In this document: in pieces, positions 24,803 to 34,110 of the stretch
Numbering within the stretch: position 1 is the first letter of the stretch
Layout: every line of letters starts with the position of its first letter
Source of the DNA: Myxococcota bacterium
GTDB lineage: Bacteria; Myxococcota_A; Polyangia; Polyangiales; Polyangiaceae
Assembly: GCA_963169915.1 (NCBI GenBank)
Contig: CAUJEM010000009.1
Location: 18,147-82,146, forward strand
DNA length: 64,000 nucleotides
Direction of reading: 5' to 3'
Position numbers and translations under genes: made by a program
Notes under the pieces: generated by a model
The model's input: only the letters and a program-made list of their open reading frames with translations
What the model was told of the DNA's origin: nothing
Databases searched by the model: none

Positions 24803-25600
24803 ATGAGGGCGCTACGCTGGGCAGTGCTTGTCGTCGGTCTGGCGGTGTCCACGGCCGCGGCGGCGCCCACCCCTGTGGCGGAGCTCACGGAGCGCTTGCG
24901 GCGTGGCGAGGATTTTCGGGAGCGCGTGCAGGCGGCGCTGCAGCTCGGCAAGACCAAGGCGACGGAGGCCCGCCTCCCCCTCGAAGCCGCGCTGCGAGAC
25001 CCCTCCCCCGCGGTGCGCGCCGCCGCAGCCGCTGCGCTCCGGGTGCTCGGAGACAAGCGGTCCATTCCAGCCCTGGAGCGCCAAGCCAACGACGCCCAAG
25101 AGGCGGTCCGCCAGCAGATCCGCGCCACCCTGGAGGCCCTCCGGAGAAATCAGATCAAGCCTCAAATGGTGGTCGAGGTCGGGAGCATCGTCATCAAGGA
25201 CAAGCGCGTCGCCACGCTCAAGCCGTACTTGGAGCGTGAGTCGCGCGCGGGGTTCGGTGAGCTCCCAGGCGTCAGCGTCGTGGAGCCCGGCGCCGACGGA
25301 GCCCAGCGCGCCGAGCAGCTCCAGGTGCCGCTGGTGAAGGTCACCGGCAGGCTCAAAGACATCAAGGAGACCCGCGCGGCGGAGGGCATCATCCTCTCCG
25401 CGAGCGTGGAGTTGGTGGTCCACCGGATGCCGGGGCATGATCTGGTCGGCACCGTCTCGGGCAGCGCGAGCACCACCGTGACCGAGGGCGAGCTGCGGGA
25501 TCGCACGCGGGGCCAGGAATTGCGCCGCACGGTGCTGGCAGCGGCCATCGCGGGCGCCATCAAGCGCGCGCCTCGGGCGCTGCTCGCCGCCGCGCGCTGA
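24803..25600 (+). CDS. Exported HEAT-repeat protein
   Basis: Secreted protein of 265 residues with a signal peptide (MRALRWAVLVVGLAVSTAAAA). Residues about 25-115 form HEAT-like repeats (RERVQAALQLGKTKATEARL, PAVRAAAAAALRVLGDKRSI); the C-terminal half is a separate alpha/beta domain. It is clearly paralogous to the protein at 61190-62023 in layout and sequence: EDFRxRxQAAL, VRxAAAAAL and an alanine-rich closing helix. ATG at 24803 is preferred to the adjoining GTG; AGAGG lies just upstream. Function unknown. Confidence 0.75.
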   Translation: MRALRWAVLVVGLAVSTAAAAPTPVAELTERLRRGEDFRERVQAALQLGKTKATEARLPLEAALRDPSPAVRAAAAAALRVLGDKRSIPALERQANDAQEAVRQQIRATLEALRRNQIKPQMVVEVGSIVIKDKRVATLKPYLERESRAGFGELPGVSVVEPGADGAQRAEQLQVPLVKVTGRLKDIKETRAAEGIILSASVELVVHRMPGHDLVGTVSGSASTTVTEGELRDRTRGQELRRTVLAAAIAGAIKRAPRALLAAAR

Positions 25601-25633
25601 GGGCGAGCGCGCCAGCTTCACTGGCTTTGTTGG

Positions 25634-25639
25634 TAGGCT
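25634..25639 (+). promoter_or_regulatory. TAGGCT -10-like element, 9 bases before glycosyltransferase ATG
   Basis: TAGGCT then GCGCCCACC then ATG, no Shine-Dalgarno site. No TTGACA-like element lies 16-18 bases further upstream. Confidence 0.45.
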
Positions 25640-25648
25640 GCGCCCACC

Positions 25649-26785
25649 ATGCGCGTGCTCATCGTCTCGAAGCCCGTCGTCCCGCCGTTCCACGATGGGA
25701 CGAAGTGCCTGGTGCGAGATCTCGTGAAGCACTTCGAGCAGACCGAGGTCACGGTGATGACCACGCCGGGGGCGCCCGCGCTCCTGCCGGAGCGCCACCC
25801 ACGGCGCGCGGCCTTGGAGGAGCTGCCCATCTACGGCCAAGCTGGGGGCTTCTCGCCAGCCCTCCAAGACAACCTTCGGGCGGCGCTCTTCCTGCTGCTC
25901 AGGGCGCGCGCCACGCTGTGGCACTTCGTGTTCGCTCCAAACGCACGCACCAGCGCCGTCGGGCGTACGCTCTCGCGCCTGCGACGCGTGCCCGTGGTCC
26001 AGACCATCGCGTCGCAGCCGCGGAGCTTCGAGGGGATCCAAGGCTTGCTCTTCGGGCAGCACGTCGTCGCGCAGAGCGAGTGGACGGCGGGGCGGCTCCG
26101 CGAGGCGTGGGGCGCCGCCGGGCTCCCCGAAGCACGACGCCCGCGGCTGCACGTCATCCCGCCCCTCGTCGCGGCCCTCCAGCCTCCTGGGCTCGAGCCG
26201 CAGCGCCGGCTGCGCCGCGAGCTCGCGCTGCCCGACGACGCGCAGCTCTTCGTTTACCCTGGAGATCTGGAGACCTCGCGCGGCGCCCAGCTCGTGGCGG
26301 AGGCGGTGGCGCCGCTCTTGACGCAGCTCCCTCGCGCCCACGTGGTGTTCGCGTACCGCGAGAAGACGCCCGCCGCGCGCGAGCTCGCGGAGGGGCTGCG
26401 TCAGCGGTTCTCGGGTCAGCGCGTCCGCGTCGTGAAGGAGCTGTCCAACGTGCTCGAGCTCATCGTCCAGGCCGAGGCCGTCTTGCTCCCGGTGGACGAC
26501 CTCTACGGGAAGGTGGATCTGCCCATCGTCGCGCTCGAGGCCATGGCCTTGGGCGTCCCGGTGGTGGCGTTGAATCAGGGGCCCCTGGCGGAGCTGCAGG
26601 GGGCGGTGCGGTTGCCGCCGGACGCGCGGGCGCTGGTGGCGTCGTGCGTGGCCCTGGCAGGCCACGGGAGCGAGCGCGCGGCCGTGATCGCCGCGCAGAG
26701 GGCCGCGGTGACGGAGCGCTACGCAGCACCCGTGGTCGCTCGGGCCTACGAGCGCGTCTACGCCGAGGCGCACGGGACGCGCTGA
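25649..26785 (+). CDS. GT4-type glycosyltransferase
   Basis: Cytoplasmic GT-B fold glycosyltransferase of 378 residues. The N-terminus MRVLIVSKPVVPPFHDGTK is a typical acceptor-domain start; the donor domain has LFVYPGDLETSRGAQLV and the conserved acidic region LPIVALEAMALGVPVVALNQG, corresponding to the EX7E area of family 4. The sugar and acceptor are unknown; no polysaccharide cluster surrounds it. Confidence 0.85.
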   Translation: MRVLIVSKPVVPPFHDGTKCLVRDLVKHFEQTEVTVMTTPGAPALLPERHPRRAALEELPIYGQAGGFSPALQDNLRAALFLLLRARATLWHFVFAPNARTSAVGRTLSRLRRVPVVQTIASQPRSFEGIQGLLFGQHVVAQSEWTAGRLREAWGAAGLPEARRPRLHVIPPLVAALQPPGLEPQRRLRRELALPDDAQLFVYPGDLETSRGAQLVAEAVAPLLTQLPRAHVVFAYREKTPAARELAEGLRQRFSGQRVRVVKELSNVLELIVQAEAVLLPVDDLYGKVDLPIVALEAMALGVPVVALNQGPLAELQGAVRLPPDARALVASCVALAGHGSERAAVIAAQRAAVTERYAAPVVARAYERVYAEAHGTR

Positions 26786-26901
26786 ACCCCGCGCCGCCCG
26801 GCCTGGCAGAGCGGCGGCCCGGCCGGTGGAGGAGGCGGCAGCGCGCGCTCGGAAAAAGCGCGCCCCAGGACGGGCCGAGCTTGTGCTATGCGCGCTCCGC
26901 C

Positions 26902-29562
26902 ATGACTCGGACCTCTGCGGAGCTTCGTCGCGCGTTCTTGGACTACTTCGACGGGAAGGGGCACACGGTCGTGCCGAGCGGCCCGGTCGTGCCCCCCAAC
27001 GATCCCAGCTTGATGTTCACCAACGCCGGGATGGTGCAGTTCAAGGACGTCTTCACCGGCAAGGAGCAGCGCAGCTACTCCCGGGCGTGCTCCAGCCAGA
27101 AGTGCATCCGTATCAGCGGCAAGCACAACGATCTGGAGGCCGTGGGGCCCTCGCCGCGCCACCACACCTTCTTCGAGATGCTCGGCAATTTTTCCTTCGG
27201 GGACTATTTCAAGCGGGACGCCATCCACTTCGCCTGGGAGTTCCTCGTCGAGACCTTGGGGCTCGAGCGCGAGCGCCTCATCGTCACCTACTTCAAGGGC
27301 GGCGACGGCGTGCCGGCGGACGAGGAGGCGCGCGCGCTGTGGAAGGAGCTCAGCGGCTTCGGTGACGACCGGGTGATCGGCCTGGGGGCGGAGGACAACT
27401 TCTGGCAAATGGGGGACACCGGCCCGTGCGGGCCCTCGAGCGAGATCTACTACTGCTTCGGACCGCTGGAGCTCGGACGCTTCGGTCAGGAGCAGACCGC
27501 GGAGGGGCACGGCTGGATGGAGATCTGGAACTTGGTCTTCATGCAGTTCGACCGTAGCGTCCAGGGCGGTGAGGCGGTGCTGACGCCGCTCCCGGCGCCC
27601 TGCGTGGACACCGGGGCGGGCCTGGAGCGGCTGGCGAGCGTGGTGCAGGGGGTGACCAGCAACTACCACACCGATCTCCTGCGTTCGCTGGTGGAGCACG
27701 CGGCCAGCGTCGCGGGCAAGGCCTACGGTGAGAGCATGTCACCGGACGATGTGAGCCTCCGGGTCATCGCCGATCACGCGCGGACGACCGCCTTCATGAT
27801 CGCCGACGGGATCCTCCCGGATCGCGCGGGTCGCGCCTACGTCCTGCGCCGCGTGATGCGCCGCGCGATCCGCCATGGGCACCGTCTGGGCATCGCCCGG
27901 CCGTTCTTGCACGAGGTGGCGCGCCAGGTCGTCGCGGCGATGGGGGCTCAGTACCCGGAGCTCCGGGCGCGGGAGGAGCTCATCACGAGCGTGTGTGAGC
28001 AAGAGGAGACGCGGTTTCGACAGACCATCGAGCGAGGGCTCGGGTTGCTGGAGGAGCGCTTCACGCGGCTCGACGCCGAGGGGCACCGGCGCCTCGACGG
28101 CGCCGACGCGTTCAAGCTCTACGACACCTACGGCTTCCCGTTGGATCTCACGGAGGTGCTCTGCGCGGAGCGCGGCTATGAGGTCGACCGCGAAGGGTAC
28201 GAGCAGGCGCTCGACGAGGCGAAGCGCCGCTCGGAATTCAAGGGCCAGGCGGAGGCCATCGAGGGCGTGTACCGCGAGGCGCTGGCGAGCGCGCCGGAGG
28301 GCGGCGTGCGCTTCACGGGGTACGAGCGCGTGGACGATCGCGCCCGGATCGTGGCGCTCATCCGCGGGGGGCGGCTCGTGGACGCCGCCGTGGCTGGGGA
28401 TGAGCTCGAGGTGATCACGGACCAGACGCCCTTTTATGGCGAGAGCGGCGGGCAAGTCGGCGACACGGGCCGGCTGACGACGGCCGAGGCGAGCCTGGAG
28501 GTGGTCGACACGCAGCGCCCGCTGACCGGCGTCATCAGCCACCACGGCACGCTGAGCGCGGGGTCGCTCCGCGTGGGGGAGGAGGTGACGCTGCGCGTGG
28601 ACGAAGCTCGCCGGGACGCCATCCGGCGGAGCCACTCCGCGACCCACCTGCTGCACTTGGCGCTGCGCAAGGTGCTGGGGCCCCACGCCCAGCAGAAGGG
28701 GTCGCTGGTCGGCCCGGACCGGCTGCGCTTCGATTTCACCCACGGCAAGCCGCTCAGCGCAGAGGAGCTGGCGCGGCTCGAGGACCTGGTCAACGAGCGG
28801 GTCTTGCTCAACCTCCCCGTACAAACGGAGGTGGGCGACATGAAGCGCGCCGAGCAGCGAGGCGCCATGATGATCTTCGAGGAGAAGTACGGCAGCGAGG
28901 TGCGGATCCTCTCCATGGCGGACTCCGTGGAGCTGTGCGGAGGGACGCACGCGCGCGCCACGGGAGACCTCGGGCTGTTCAAGATCTCGAGCGAGCAAGG
29001 GGTCGCGGCCGGCGTCCGCAGGATCCTGGCGACCACGGGTGAGAGCTCACTAGGGTACGTGCGAGAGCTCGAGCAGCGGCTGAGCGCCGCCAGCGCCGCG
29101 GCGAAGGCCGGCGGCGGCAGCCTGGTCGAGAAGATCGGCAAGCTGGTGGAGCACGAGCGAGCGCTCGAGCGCCAGGTGGAGGAGCTGCAGCGCAAGCTCA
29201 TGACGGCCGGCGGTGGGGCGAGGGACTGGCTGGCCGAGGCGCGGCAGCACGAGGGCTTCCGGGTGCTGGGGGTCCAGGTAGAGCTCGAAGACCGCGGCGC
29301 GCTGCGCGAGCTGGCCGAGCGGCTGCGCGATCAGCTCGGGGAGAGCGTGGTGCTCGTCGGCGCGCGCACGGGAGACAAGGCGCAGCTCGTGCTCACCGTG
29401 AGCAAGGGCCTGACCTCGCGCTTCAAGGCCGGTGAGCTCATCCGCCCCGTGGCGGCCGTCGTCGGGGGCAGCGGAGGGGGGCGACCGGATCTCGCGCAAG
29501 CGGGTGGCACGGAGGTCGCGCAGCTCGACGCCGCGATCAGCGCCTTCTACGCCGCGTTCTGA
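26902..29562 (+). CDS. alaS: Alanyl-tRNA synthetase
   Basis: Charges tRNA-Ala. Full-length at 886 residues. Catalytic domain begins MTRTSAELRRAFLDYFDGKG, with HHTFFEMLGNFSFGDYFK (class II motif). The editing domain has SHSATHLLH (about 576-584) and CGGTHARATGDLG (about 679), whose His and Cys bind zinc and clear Ser-tRNA-Ala. The C-Ala/DHHA1 domain ends GGSGGGRPDLAQAGG. The reading frame is open far upstream, but homology fixes the ATG at 26902. No Shine-Dalgarno site; an extended -10-like TGCTATGCG ends nine bases before the ATG. Confidence 0.98.
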   Translation: MTRTSAELRRAFLDYFDGKGHTVVPSGPVVPPNDPSLMFTNAGMVQFKDVFTGKEQRSYSRACSSQKCIRISGKHNDLEAVGPSPRHHTFFEMLGNFSFGDYFKRDAIHFAWEFLVETLGLERERLIVTYFKGGDGVPADEEARALWKELSGFGDDRVIGLGAEDNFWQMGDTGPCGPSSEIYYCFGPLELGRFGQEQTAEGHGWMEIWNLVFMQFDRSVQGGEAVLTPLPAPCVDTGAGLERLASVVQGVTSNYHTDLLRSLVEHAASVAGKAYGESMSPDDVSLRVIADHARTTAFMIADGILPDRAGRAYVLRRVMRRAIRHGHRLGIARPFLHEVARQVVAAMGAQYPELRAREELITSVCEQEETRFRQTIERGLGLLEERFTRLDAEGHRRLDGADAFKLYDTYGFPLDLTEVLCAERGYEVDREGYEQALDEAKRRSEFKGQAEAIEGVYREALASAPEGGVRFTGYERVDDRARIVALIRGGRLVDAAVAGDELEVITDQTPFYGESGGQVGDTGRLTTAEASLEVVDTQRPLTGVISHHGTLSAGSLRVGEEVTLRVDEARRDAIRRSHSATHLLHLALRKVLGPHAQQKGSLVGPDRLRFDFTHGKPLSAEELARLEDLVNERVLLNLPVQTEVGDMKRAEQRGAMMIFEEKYGSEVRILSMADSVELCGGTHARATGDLGLFKISSEQGVAAGVRRILATTGESSLGYVRELEQRLSAASAAAKAGGGSLVEKIGKLVEHERALERQVEELQRKLMTAGGGARDWLAEARQHEGFRVLGVQVELEDRGALRELAERLRDQLGESVVLVGARTGDKAQLVLTVSKGLTSRFKAGELIRPVAAVVGGSGGGRPDLAQAGGTEVAQLDAAISAFYAAF

Positions 29563-29568
29563 GCCAGC

Positions 29569-29600
29569 CTGAGCGCACCGCGTGGAGGGGCGCGGCTCAG
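29569..29600. terminator. Hairpin between convergent alaS and murB
   Basis: CTGAGC (29569-29574) pairs with GCTCAG (29595-29600), with inner CGCG/CGCG pairing. It spans the murB stop codon and lies seven bases after the alaS stop. No T-run on either strand. Confidence 0.35.
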
Positions 29601-30679
29601 CGCACCGGGAGGCTGGGCAGGCCGTGCTCGAGCCCGTCGAAGCCCCAGAAATTCGGCTCGGGCAGGAGCAGGACGTCCGAGTGGTCGGCCACGCGCCGCT
29701 GGATCGTCCGCGCGAAGCGGACGACCTCGGCGGCCGAGGCGCCGGCGCGCGCGACGATGGCGAGCGCGTGTCGGCGCGAGAGGCCCACCGGCCCCTCGGG
29801 GCGCCCCCGCTCGAAGCCGGCGCGCTCGATGAGCCAAGCCGCGGCGAGCTTGACGCGCCCGTCCGACGTGGGCCAGGCCGGGACGGGCTGCCCCGGGAAG
29901 GCCGCGATGAGCTGCTGGTGGGTCGAGGCGCTGACGATGGGGTTGGTGAAGAAGGAGCCACAGCTTCTGCTGTCCGGGTCGGAGGCGTCGAAGACCATGG
30001 ACTTGCTGCGTCGGAGCTGCAGCACCAGCTCCCGCACCTCCGCGGGGCTCGGCGCCGAGCCCCCGCGCGCCTCGAGGGCAGCGCGTAGCTCGGCGTAGCG
30101 CAGCGCGGGTGGCTCACGCTGGAGTCGGTAGCTCACCTCCACGATGACGTAGCGTCCGGGCTGAGCGCTCTTGAAGAGACTGTCGCGGTAGCCGAAGCCG
30201 CACTCCGTGCCCGACAGCTCGACGAGCTGGTGCGCCTGACGGTCGAAGGCCCGCACGGTCTCGAGCGTCTGAGCGACCTCCTGGCCGTAGGCGCCCACGT
30301 TCTGGAGCGGGGTCGCCCCCACCGTTCCAGGGATGCCCGAGAGGCACTCCAGCCCCGAATAGCCCGCGCTGCAGGTGGCCTGCACCAGCTCGTCCCAAGA
30401 GGCGCCCGCCCCGGCCGTGACCAGGAGCTCCTCACCTCGCGGCACGAGGGAGGGGGGCGTCGGCGCCCAGCAGAGCACGAGCCCCGGGACGCCTCCGTCC
30501 GCGATGACGAGGTTGCTGCCTCCACCCAGGAGCTGCACGGGGAGCCGGCGGGCGTCGGCCCAGGCGAGGGCGCGACGGAGCGCGTCCACCGAGCCGAGCT
30601 GCAAGAAGTACTCGGCGCTCCCGCCGACCCCGAGGGTCGTACGGGGGGCCAAGGGGACGCGCTGGGCCGGGGTGGACAC
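29597..30679 (-). CDS. murB: UDP-N-acetylenolpyruvoylglucosamine reductase (type I MurB)
   Basis: FAD enzyme that reduces UDP-GlcNAc-enolpyruvate to UDP-MurNAc in peptidoglycan synthesis; 360 residues. FAD-binding LLGGGSNLVIAD and GLECLSGIPGTVGATPLQNVG; catalytic Arg in GYRDSLFK; catalytic Ser in CGSFFTNPIVS; the catalytic Glu in the C-terminal LLPEPNFWGF. The GTG at 30679 is chosen because it follows an AAGGAGGG site by seven bases; the frame is open further upstream without a better start. It stands apart from the usual mur-fts cluster. Confidence 0.96.
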   Translation of the reverse strand: MSTPAQRVPLAPRTTLGVGGSAEYFLQLGSVDALRRALAWADARRLPVQLLGGGSNLVIADGGVPGLVLCWAPTPPSLVPRGEELLVTAGAGASWDELVQATCSAGYSGLECLSGIPGTVGATPLQNVGAYGQEVAQTLETVRAFDRQAHQLVELSGTECGFGYRDSLFKSAQPGRYVIVEVSYRLQREPPALRYAELRAALEARGGSAPSPAEVRELVLQLRRSKSMVFDASDPDSRSCGSFFTNPIVSASTHQQLIAAFPGQPVPAWPTSDGRVKLAAAWLIERAGFERGRPEGPVGLSRRHALAIVARAGASAAEVVRFARTIQRRVADHSDVLLLPEPNFWGFDGLEHGLPSLPVR

Positions 30680-30866
30680 GACGACACCCTCCTTATCAGC
30701 TCCTCGGCGCCCTGGCCTGCGAGGCCCACGCTTTCTCCCATGGACCGGCCGTGGTATCGGAGCAGCTCGAACGCCAGCGGCGTTCTGGAGGGCGCGACGA
30801 CGCGTGGCGCCTTCAGCCAGGCCCTCAGCCCTGGGACACCCTCCTTTTTCCCCGAGATTGACCGGA

Positions 30867-32441
30867 ATGACCTTCACTGAAGCGGCAGCCCTCGTGCTGC
30901 GCCTCGTCGGCAAGCCCCTACACTACAAAGAGATCACTGACGTCGCCATCGAGAAGAACCTCCTCAGCCACGTGGGCAAGAGCCCCGAGGTGACCATGGG
31001 GGCTCGCTTGGCGGCGCTCGTCAAGAAGCATGATCGCGACAACCCCTTGGTGCGGATCAAGCCCGGGGTGTTCGCGCTGCGGGAGTGGGACGACAAGACC
31101 ATCGAGCAGGGCCTCGCCGACCGCACCCCAGCGCTGGAGCGCATCGCACAGCAGCCGGACATCCCCATCCCCAGCGTCAGCCCAGAGGCGCCCACCGCCG
31201 CGCTGGCGCGCGCCGGGGGAGACGAAGGGGCGGCTCAGCCCGACGCTCAGGAGATAGCCCGCGGGCAGCTAGCCGCCGAGGCTACCGCGTTTTTTGCCAG
31301 TGAAGAGGACGACGACGAGCCCATCTTCGGTGGCGCGCCGGCCGCGTCTGCCGCCGCCGAGGGGGCCGCGGGCGAGGAGGCTGGACAGCGAGGGCGCCGC
31401 CGTGGCCGTCGCCGCCGCAACGGCGACGACGCGGGCCGTGACGCCGGCGGAGGGGATGATCTGCCGGGCTACACCGTCAGTGACGCCCCGGCCGATCTGG
31501 ACCTCGAAGCGCTGGAGCCGCGCCGGGAGGAGCCGCGTGAGCGCGACCGTGAGCGTGACCGTGAGCCCCGCCGCGACGAGCCGCGGCGCGAGCGTGAGGC
31601 GCGCCGTGAGCGCGACGACGGCCGGATGGACGTCCGCGGCCCGCTGGACGATCTCACCGGCGTGGAGCTCGCCCAGCAGCTCCACCAGGTGCTGCTCGGC
31701 TTCGACAAGGGGCAGGGGCCGGTCCCCATCGGGAGGCTCGTGGAGCAGCTCCAGCGGCGGGGCAAGTGGGGGGCGGAGCCCTCTCAGGCCCAGGCGCTCG
31801 TCCAGGCGGTCCTTCGAGCGGACAACCTCAGACGCTCCGCGGCCGGACAGCGCCCACGGTTTCGGTTGAGCGGCGGGCGCGCGGCCCCGACCGACTGGGC
31901 GATGGACCCGGAGCTGCTTCGGCTCGAGCGAGAGGCGCAGAGCGCCGTGGAGCGCTATCGCGACGTGGCGCGACGACAGCTCATGCGGCGGCTCCAGGAG
32001 CTGACGCCGCGGGCAGGGACGGAGCTGTTCGCCTTGCTCTTCGAGCGCCTGGGGATCACGGAGCTGACGCTCATCAAGCGCCCGGGCGCGCCACCTGCCG
32101 AGCTGCACTTCGCTGGCAGGCAGCGTGGACCGATGGGGGAGGCACACCTCGCCCTCTTGGTGCGCCAGGACGGTCGGGAGGTCGGCCGCGAGCGCGTCAG
32201 CGAGCTGCGTGGGACGCTGCACCACTACGGCTCGGCCAGCGCGGGGGTGATCCTCACCACCGGGCAGGTCCTCAGCGGCGCCCGTGAAGAGGCCGCGGCG
32301 GCGGGCGCCGCGCCGGTGGCGCTCTACGACGGGCTGGCGCTGGCCAAGCTCTGCGAGGAGCAAGGCGTCGGAGTAAAGCTGACGCAGCTCCCGCTGCCTC
32401 AGCTGGATCTCGAGCTGTTCGAGGCCTTGCGGGGCGCATGA
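30867..32441 (+). CDS. HARE-HTH protein with degenerate Mrr-like C-terminal domain
   Basis: 524-residue protein. Residues 1-75 form a HARE-HTH (HB1/ASXL-type) winged helix (MTFTEAAALVLRLVGKPLHYKEITDVAIE... PGVFALREWD). Residues about 120-265 are disordered and highly charged, with RGRRRGRRRR and Arg/Glu/Asp runs. The C-terminal 180 residues resemble the Mrr restriction-endonuclease fold (GTELFALLFERLGITELTL... VSELRGTLHHYGSASAGVILTTGQ), but the QxK catalytic strand is replaced by LALLVRQDG and no matching Asp is clear. So it probably binds nucleic acid rather than cutting it. Divergent from murB; overlaps the next gene as ATGA. Confidence 0.75.
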   Translation: MTFTEAAALVLRLVGKPLHYKEITDVAIEKNLLSHVGKSPEVTMGARLAALVKKHDRDNPLVRIKPGVFALREWDDKTIEQGLADRTPALERIAQQPDIPIPSVSPEAPTAALARAGGDEGAAQPDAQEIARGQLAAEATAFFASEEDDDEPIFGGAPAASAAAEGAAGEEAGQRGRRRGRRRRNGDDAGRDAGGGDDLPGYTVSDAPADLDLEALEPRREEPRERDRERDREPRRDEPRREREARRERDDGRMDVRGPLDDLTGVELAQQLHQVLLGFDKGQGPVPIGRLVEQLQRRGKWGAEPSQAQALVQAVLRADNLRRSAAGQRPRFRLSGGRAAPTDWAMDPELLRLEREAQSAVERYRDVARRQLMRRLQELTPRAGTELFALLFERLGITELTLIKRPGAPPAELHFAGRQRGPMGEAHLALLVRQDGREVGRERVSELRGTLHHYGSASAGVILTTGQVLSGAREEAAAAGAAPVALYDGLALAKLCEEQGVGVKLTQLPLPQLDLELFEALRGA

Positions 32442-33316
32442 ACCTCGCGACGGCTCGAGCGGGGCTGCTGGGCGCTGGGCTGCTGGCGGCGTGCAGCAGC
32501 CCGCCGCCGTCGCAGTTTCCTTCGGCCAACGCGGCGCTGGAGCGCATGCACGCCACCCACGAGTGCAGCCGCGGCGTCGCGGGGGAGGCCAAGCTCGACT
32601 ACTTCGACGATTCGGGGCGGGTCCGGGGCGAGCTGCTCTACGTCGCCATGCTGCCGGAGCAGCTCCGCTTCGACGTGGTGAGCCCCTTCGGCGCCACCGT
32701 GGTCACGCTCACCTCCGACGGCCAGCGCTTCGGGCTCTTCGATCTCCCGAACAAGCAGTACCTCTACGGCCCCGCCAACGGCTGCAACGTCGCCCGCTTC
32801 ACGCGAGTCCCGGTCCCGCCCTTCGCGCTGGTGCAGATGCTACGCGGTGAGGCGCCGGTGCTGGTGCACCGCCCGGGTGACGCGCAGCTACGCTGGGCCG
32901 GCGGCGCCTATGAGATCACGGTCGCCAGCACGCGCTCGGCCTCGCAGCTCATCCGGCTGGTCCCCCACCCGGAGGACTTCCAGAAGCCCTGGGCCCAGCA
33001 GCGCGTGCGCGTCCTCGGGGTCTCGGTGGAGCAGCGAGGCAACCCCATCTACTCAGTGAGCTTCGAGGATCACGTGATGGTCAAGACGGCGCCAGCGCGC
33101 GTGGACCCCGACGGCCTCGAGCCGCCCATCGCGCCGAGCGGCCCCGAGTGTCGGACGGAGATCCCCCGCGCCATCCGCTTCGAGGTGCCGTACAGCGGCC
33201 AAGACCTCATCATCAAGGCGAAGGAGCTGAACCACAACCCACCGCTCGCCGAGGGGGTCTTTCAGCAGGAGCCGCCCCGAGGGGTGCGCTCGCGGCAGGC
33301 GCTCTGCACGGACTGA
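32438..33316 (+). CDS. LolB/DUF4292-like lipoprotein
   Basis: Envelope lipoprotein of 292 residues: lipobox LLAAC (about 15-19), followed by a LolA/LolB-like beta sheet region (GVAGEAKLDYFDDSGRVRGE, LPEQLRFDVVSPFGATVVTL, SDGQRFGLFDLPNKQYLYG). The C-terminal part from about residue 200 includes SFEDHVMVKTAPARVD and a Cys-containing tail. Possibly helps lipoprotein transfer or holds a hydrophobic ligand. The start overlaps the stop of the HARE-HTH gene, a surprising partner for an envelope protein. Confidence 0.75.
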   Translation: MNLATARAGLLGAGLLAACSSPPPSQFPSANAALERMHATHECSRGVAGEAKLDYFDDSGRVRGELLYVAMLPEQLRFDVVSPFGATVVTLTSDGQRFGLFDLPNKQYLYGPANGCNVARFTRVPVPPFALVQMLRGEAPVLVHRPGDAQLRWAGGAYEITVASTRSASQLIRLVPHPEDFQKPWAQQRVRVLGVSVEQRGNPIYSVSFEDHVMVKTAPARVDPDGLEPPIAPSGPECRTEIPRAIRFEVPYSGQDLIIKAKELNHNPPLAEGVFQQEPPRGVRSRQALCTD

Positions 33317-33328
33317 GCCGAGGCTCAG
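33313..33328. terminator. Hairpin covering two convergent stop codons
   Basis: CTGAGCC, GA, GGCTCAG: a perfect seven-base-pair stem. The stop of the LolB-like gene (33314-33316) and that of the GDPD gene (33325-33327) both lie inside it. No T-run on either strand. Confidence 0.5.
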
Positions 33329-34110
33329 CCGTCAGCGGTGAGCGCCGCGAGCAGCGCTCCAGGGGCGTCGCTGATGAGGCCGTCCACCCCCAAGCGTGCC
33401 AGCGTCCGCGCGACGGCTGGCTCATTGACGGTCCAGACGTAGACGAGCGCGCCGCGGGCTCGTAGCGGCGCCACGTAGTCCTCTGTCAGCAGGGCGGCTT
33501 CGGGGTTGACCCCGCTGGCGCCGACCGCTCGCCACCCTGGAGCCGACCGGAGCCAGCGCTGGCCGGCGTGCACGAGCCAGGCCACCGGGACCTGGCGCTG
33601 AGCGCGCGCCAGGGCGGTGACCAGCAGAGGATCGAAGCTCGAGAGCAGCAGCCGGTCCCCGGCGTCTCGCTCCTGCGCGAGGGCTTGGAGGACGCCTTGG
33701 AGCAGCGCCAGTCTGCTGGAGACGTCGTGCTTCAGCTCGATGTCGAGGCGCTGGTCACGCTCGCGCGCCCAACGGAGCGCGTCCATCAGCGTGGGTGGAC
33801 GCTCGCCTTCCCCGACGTCCACGCGGTCGAGGGCCGCGCGGTCGAGCCTCTCGACGTCGCGGGGATCTCGGCCGCCCGTGGTGCGTGCCAGCGTACGATC
33901 GTGCAGGATGACCAGGGAGCCATCGCCGGCCAGCCGCACGTCCAGCTCGACGCCATCCGCACCCTGCCGCGCGGCCAGCTCGAAGGCTCGGAGGGTGTTC
34001 TCCGGGGCGGCTCGGCGGGCCCCACGGTGCCCCAAGACGAGCGGACGGTGCCCCGCTCGACGCGCCCAGGTAGGGTAGCGCCCTCGGGGACCCAGCGGGG
34101 CGTGCCTCAT
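33325..34110 (-). CDS. Glycerophosphodiester phosphodiesterase
   Basis: Hydrolyses glycerophosphodiesters to glycerol-3-phosphate and an alcohol; 261 residues, cytoplasmic-looking (no signal peptide). Catalytic pattern [37 protein letters not shown] (Glu, Asp and His metal/acid-base residues), ELKHDVSS, and the C-terminal [20 protein letters not shown]. The ATG at 34110 overlaps the stop of the DHH gene upstream (ATGA), so the two are coupled. Confidence 0.93.
   Translation of the reverse strand: MRHAPLGPRGRYPTWARRAGHRPLVLGHRGARRAAPENTLRAFELAARQGADGVELDVRLAGDGSLVILHDRTLARTTGGRDPRDVERLDRAALDRVDVGEGERPPTLMDALRWARERDQRLDIELKHDVSSRLALLQGVLQALAQERDAGDRLLLSSFDPLLVTALARAQRQVPVAWLVHAGQRWLRSAPGWRAVGASGVNPEAALLTEDYVAPLRARGALVYVWTVNEPAVARTLARLGVDGLISDAPGALLAALTADG

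Noticed and set aside
30867..32441. Active type IV restriction system
   Set aside because: The Mrr-like domain lacks the clear catalytic residues and no other defence genes are nearby.
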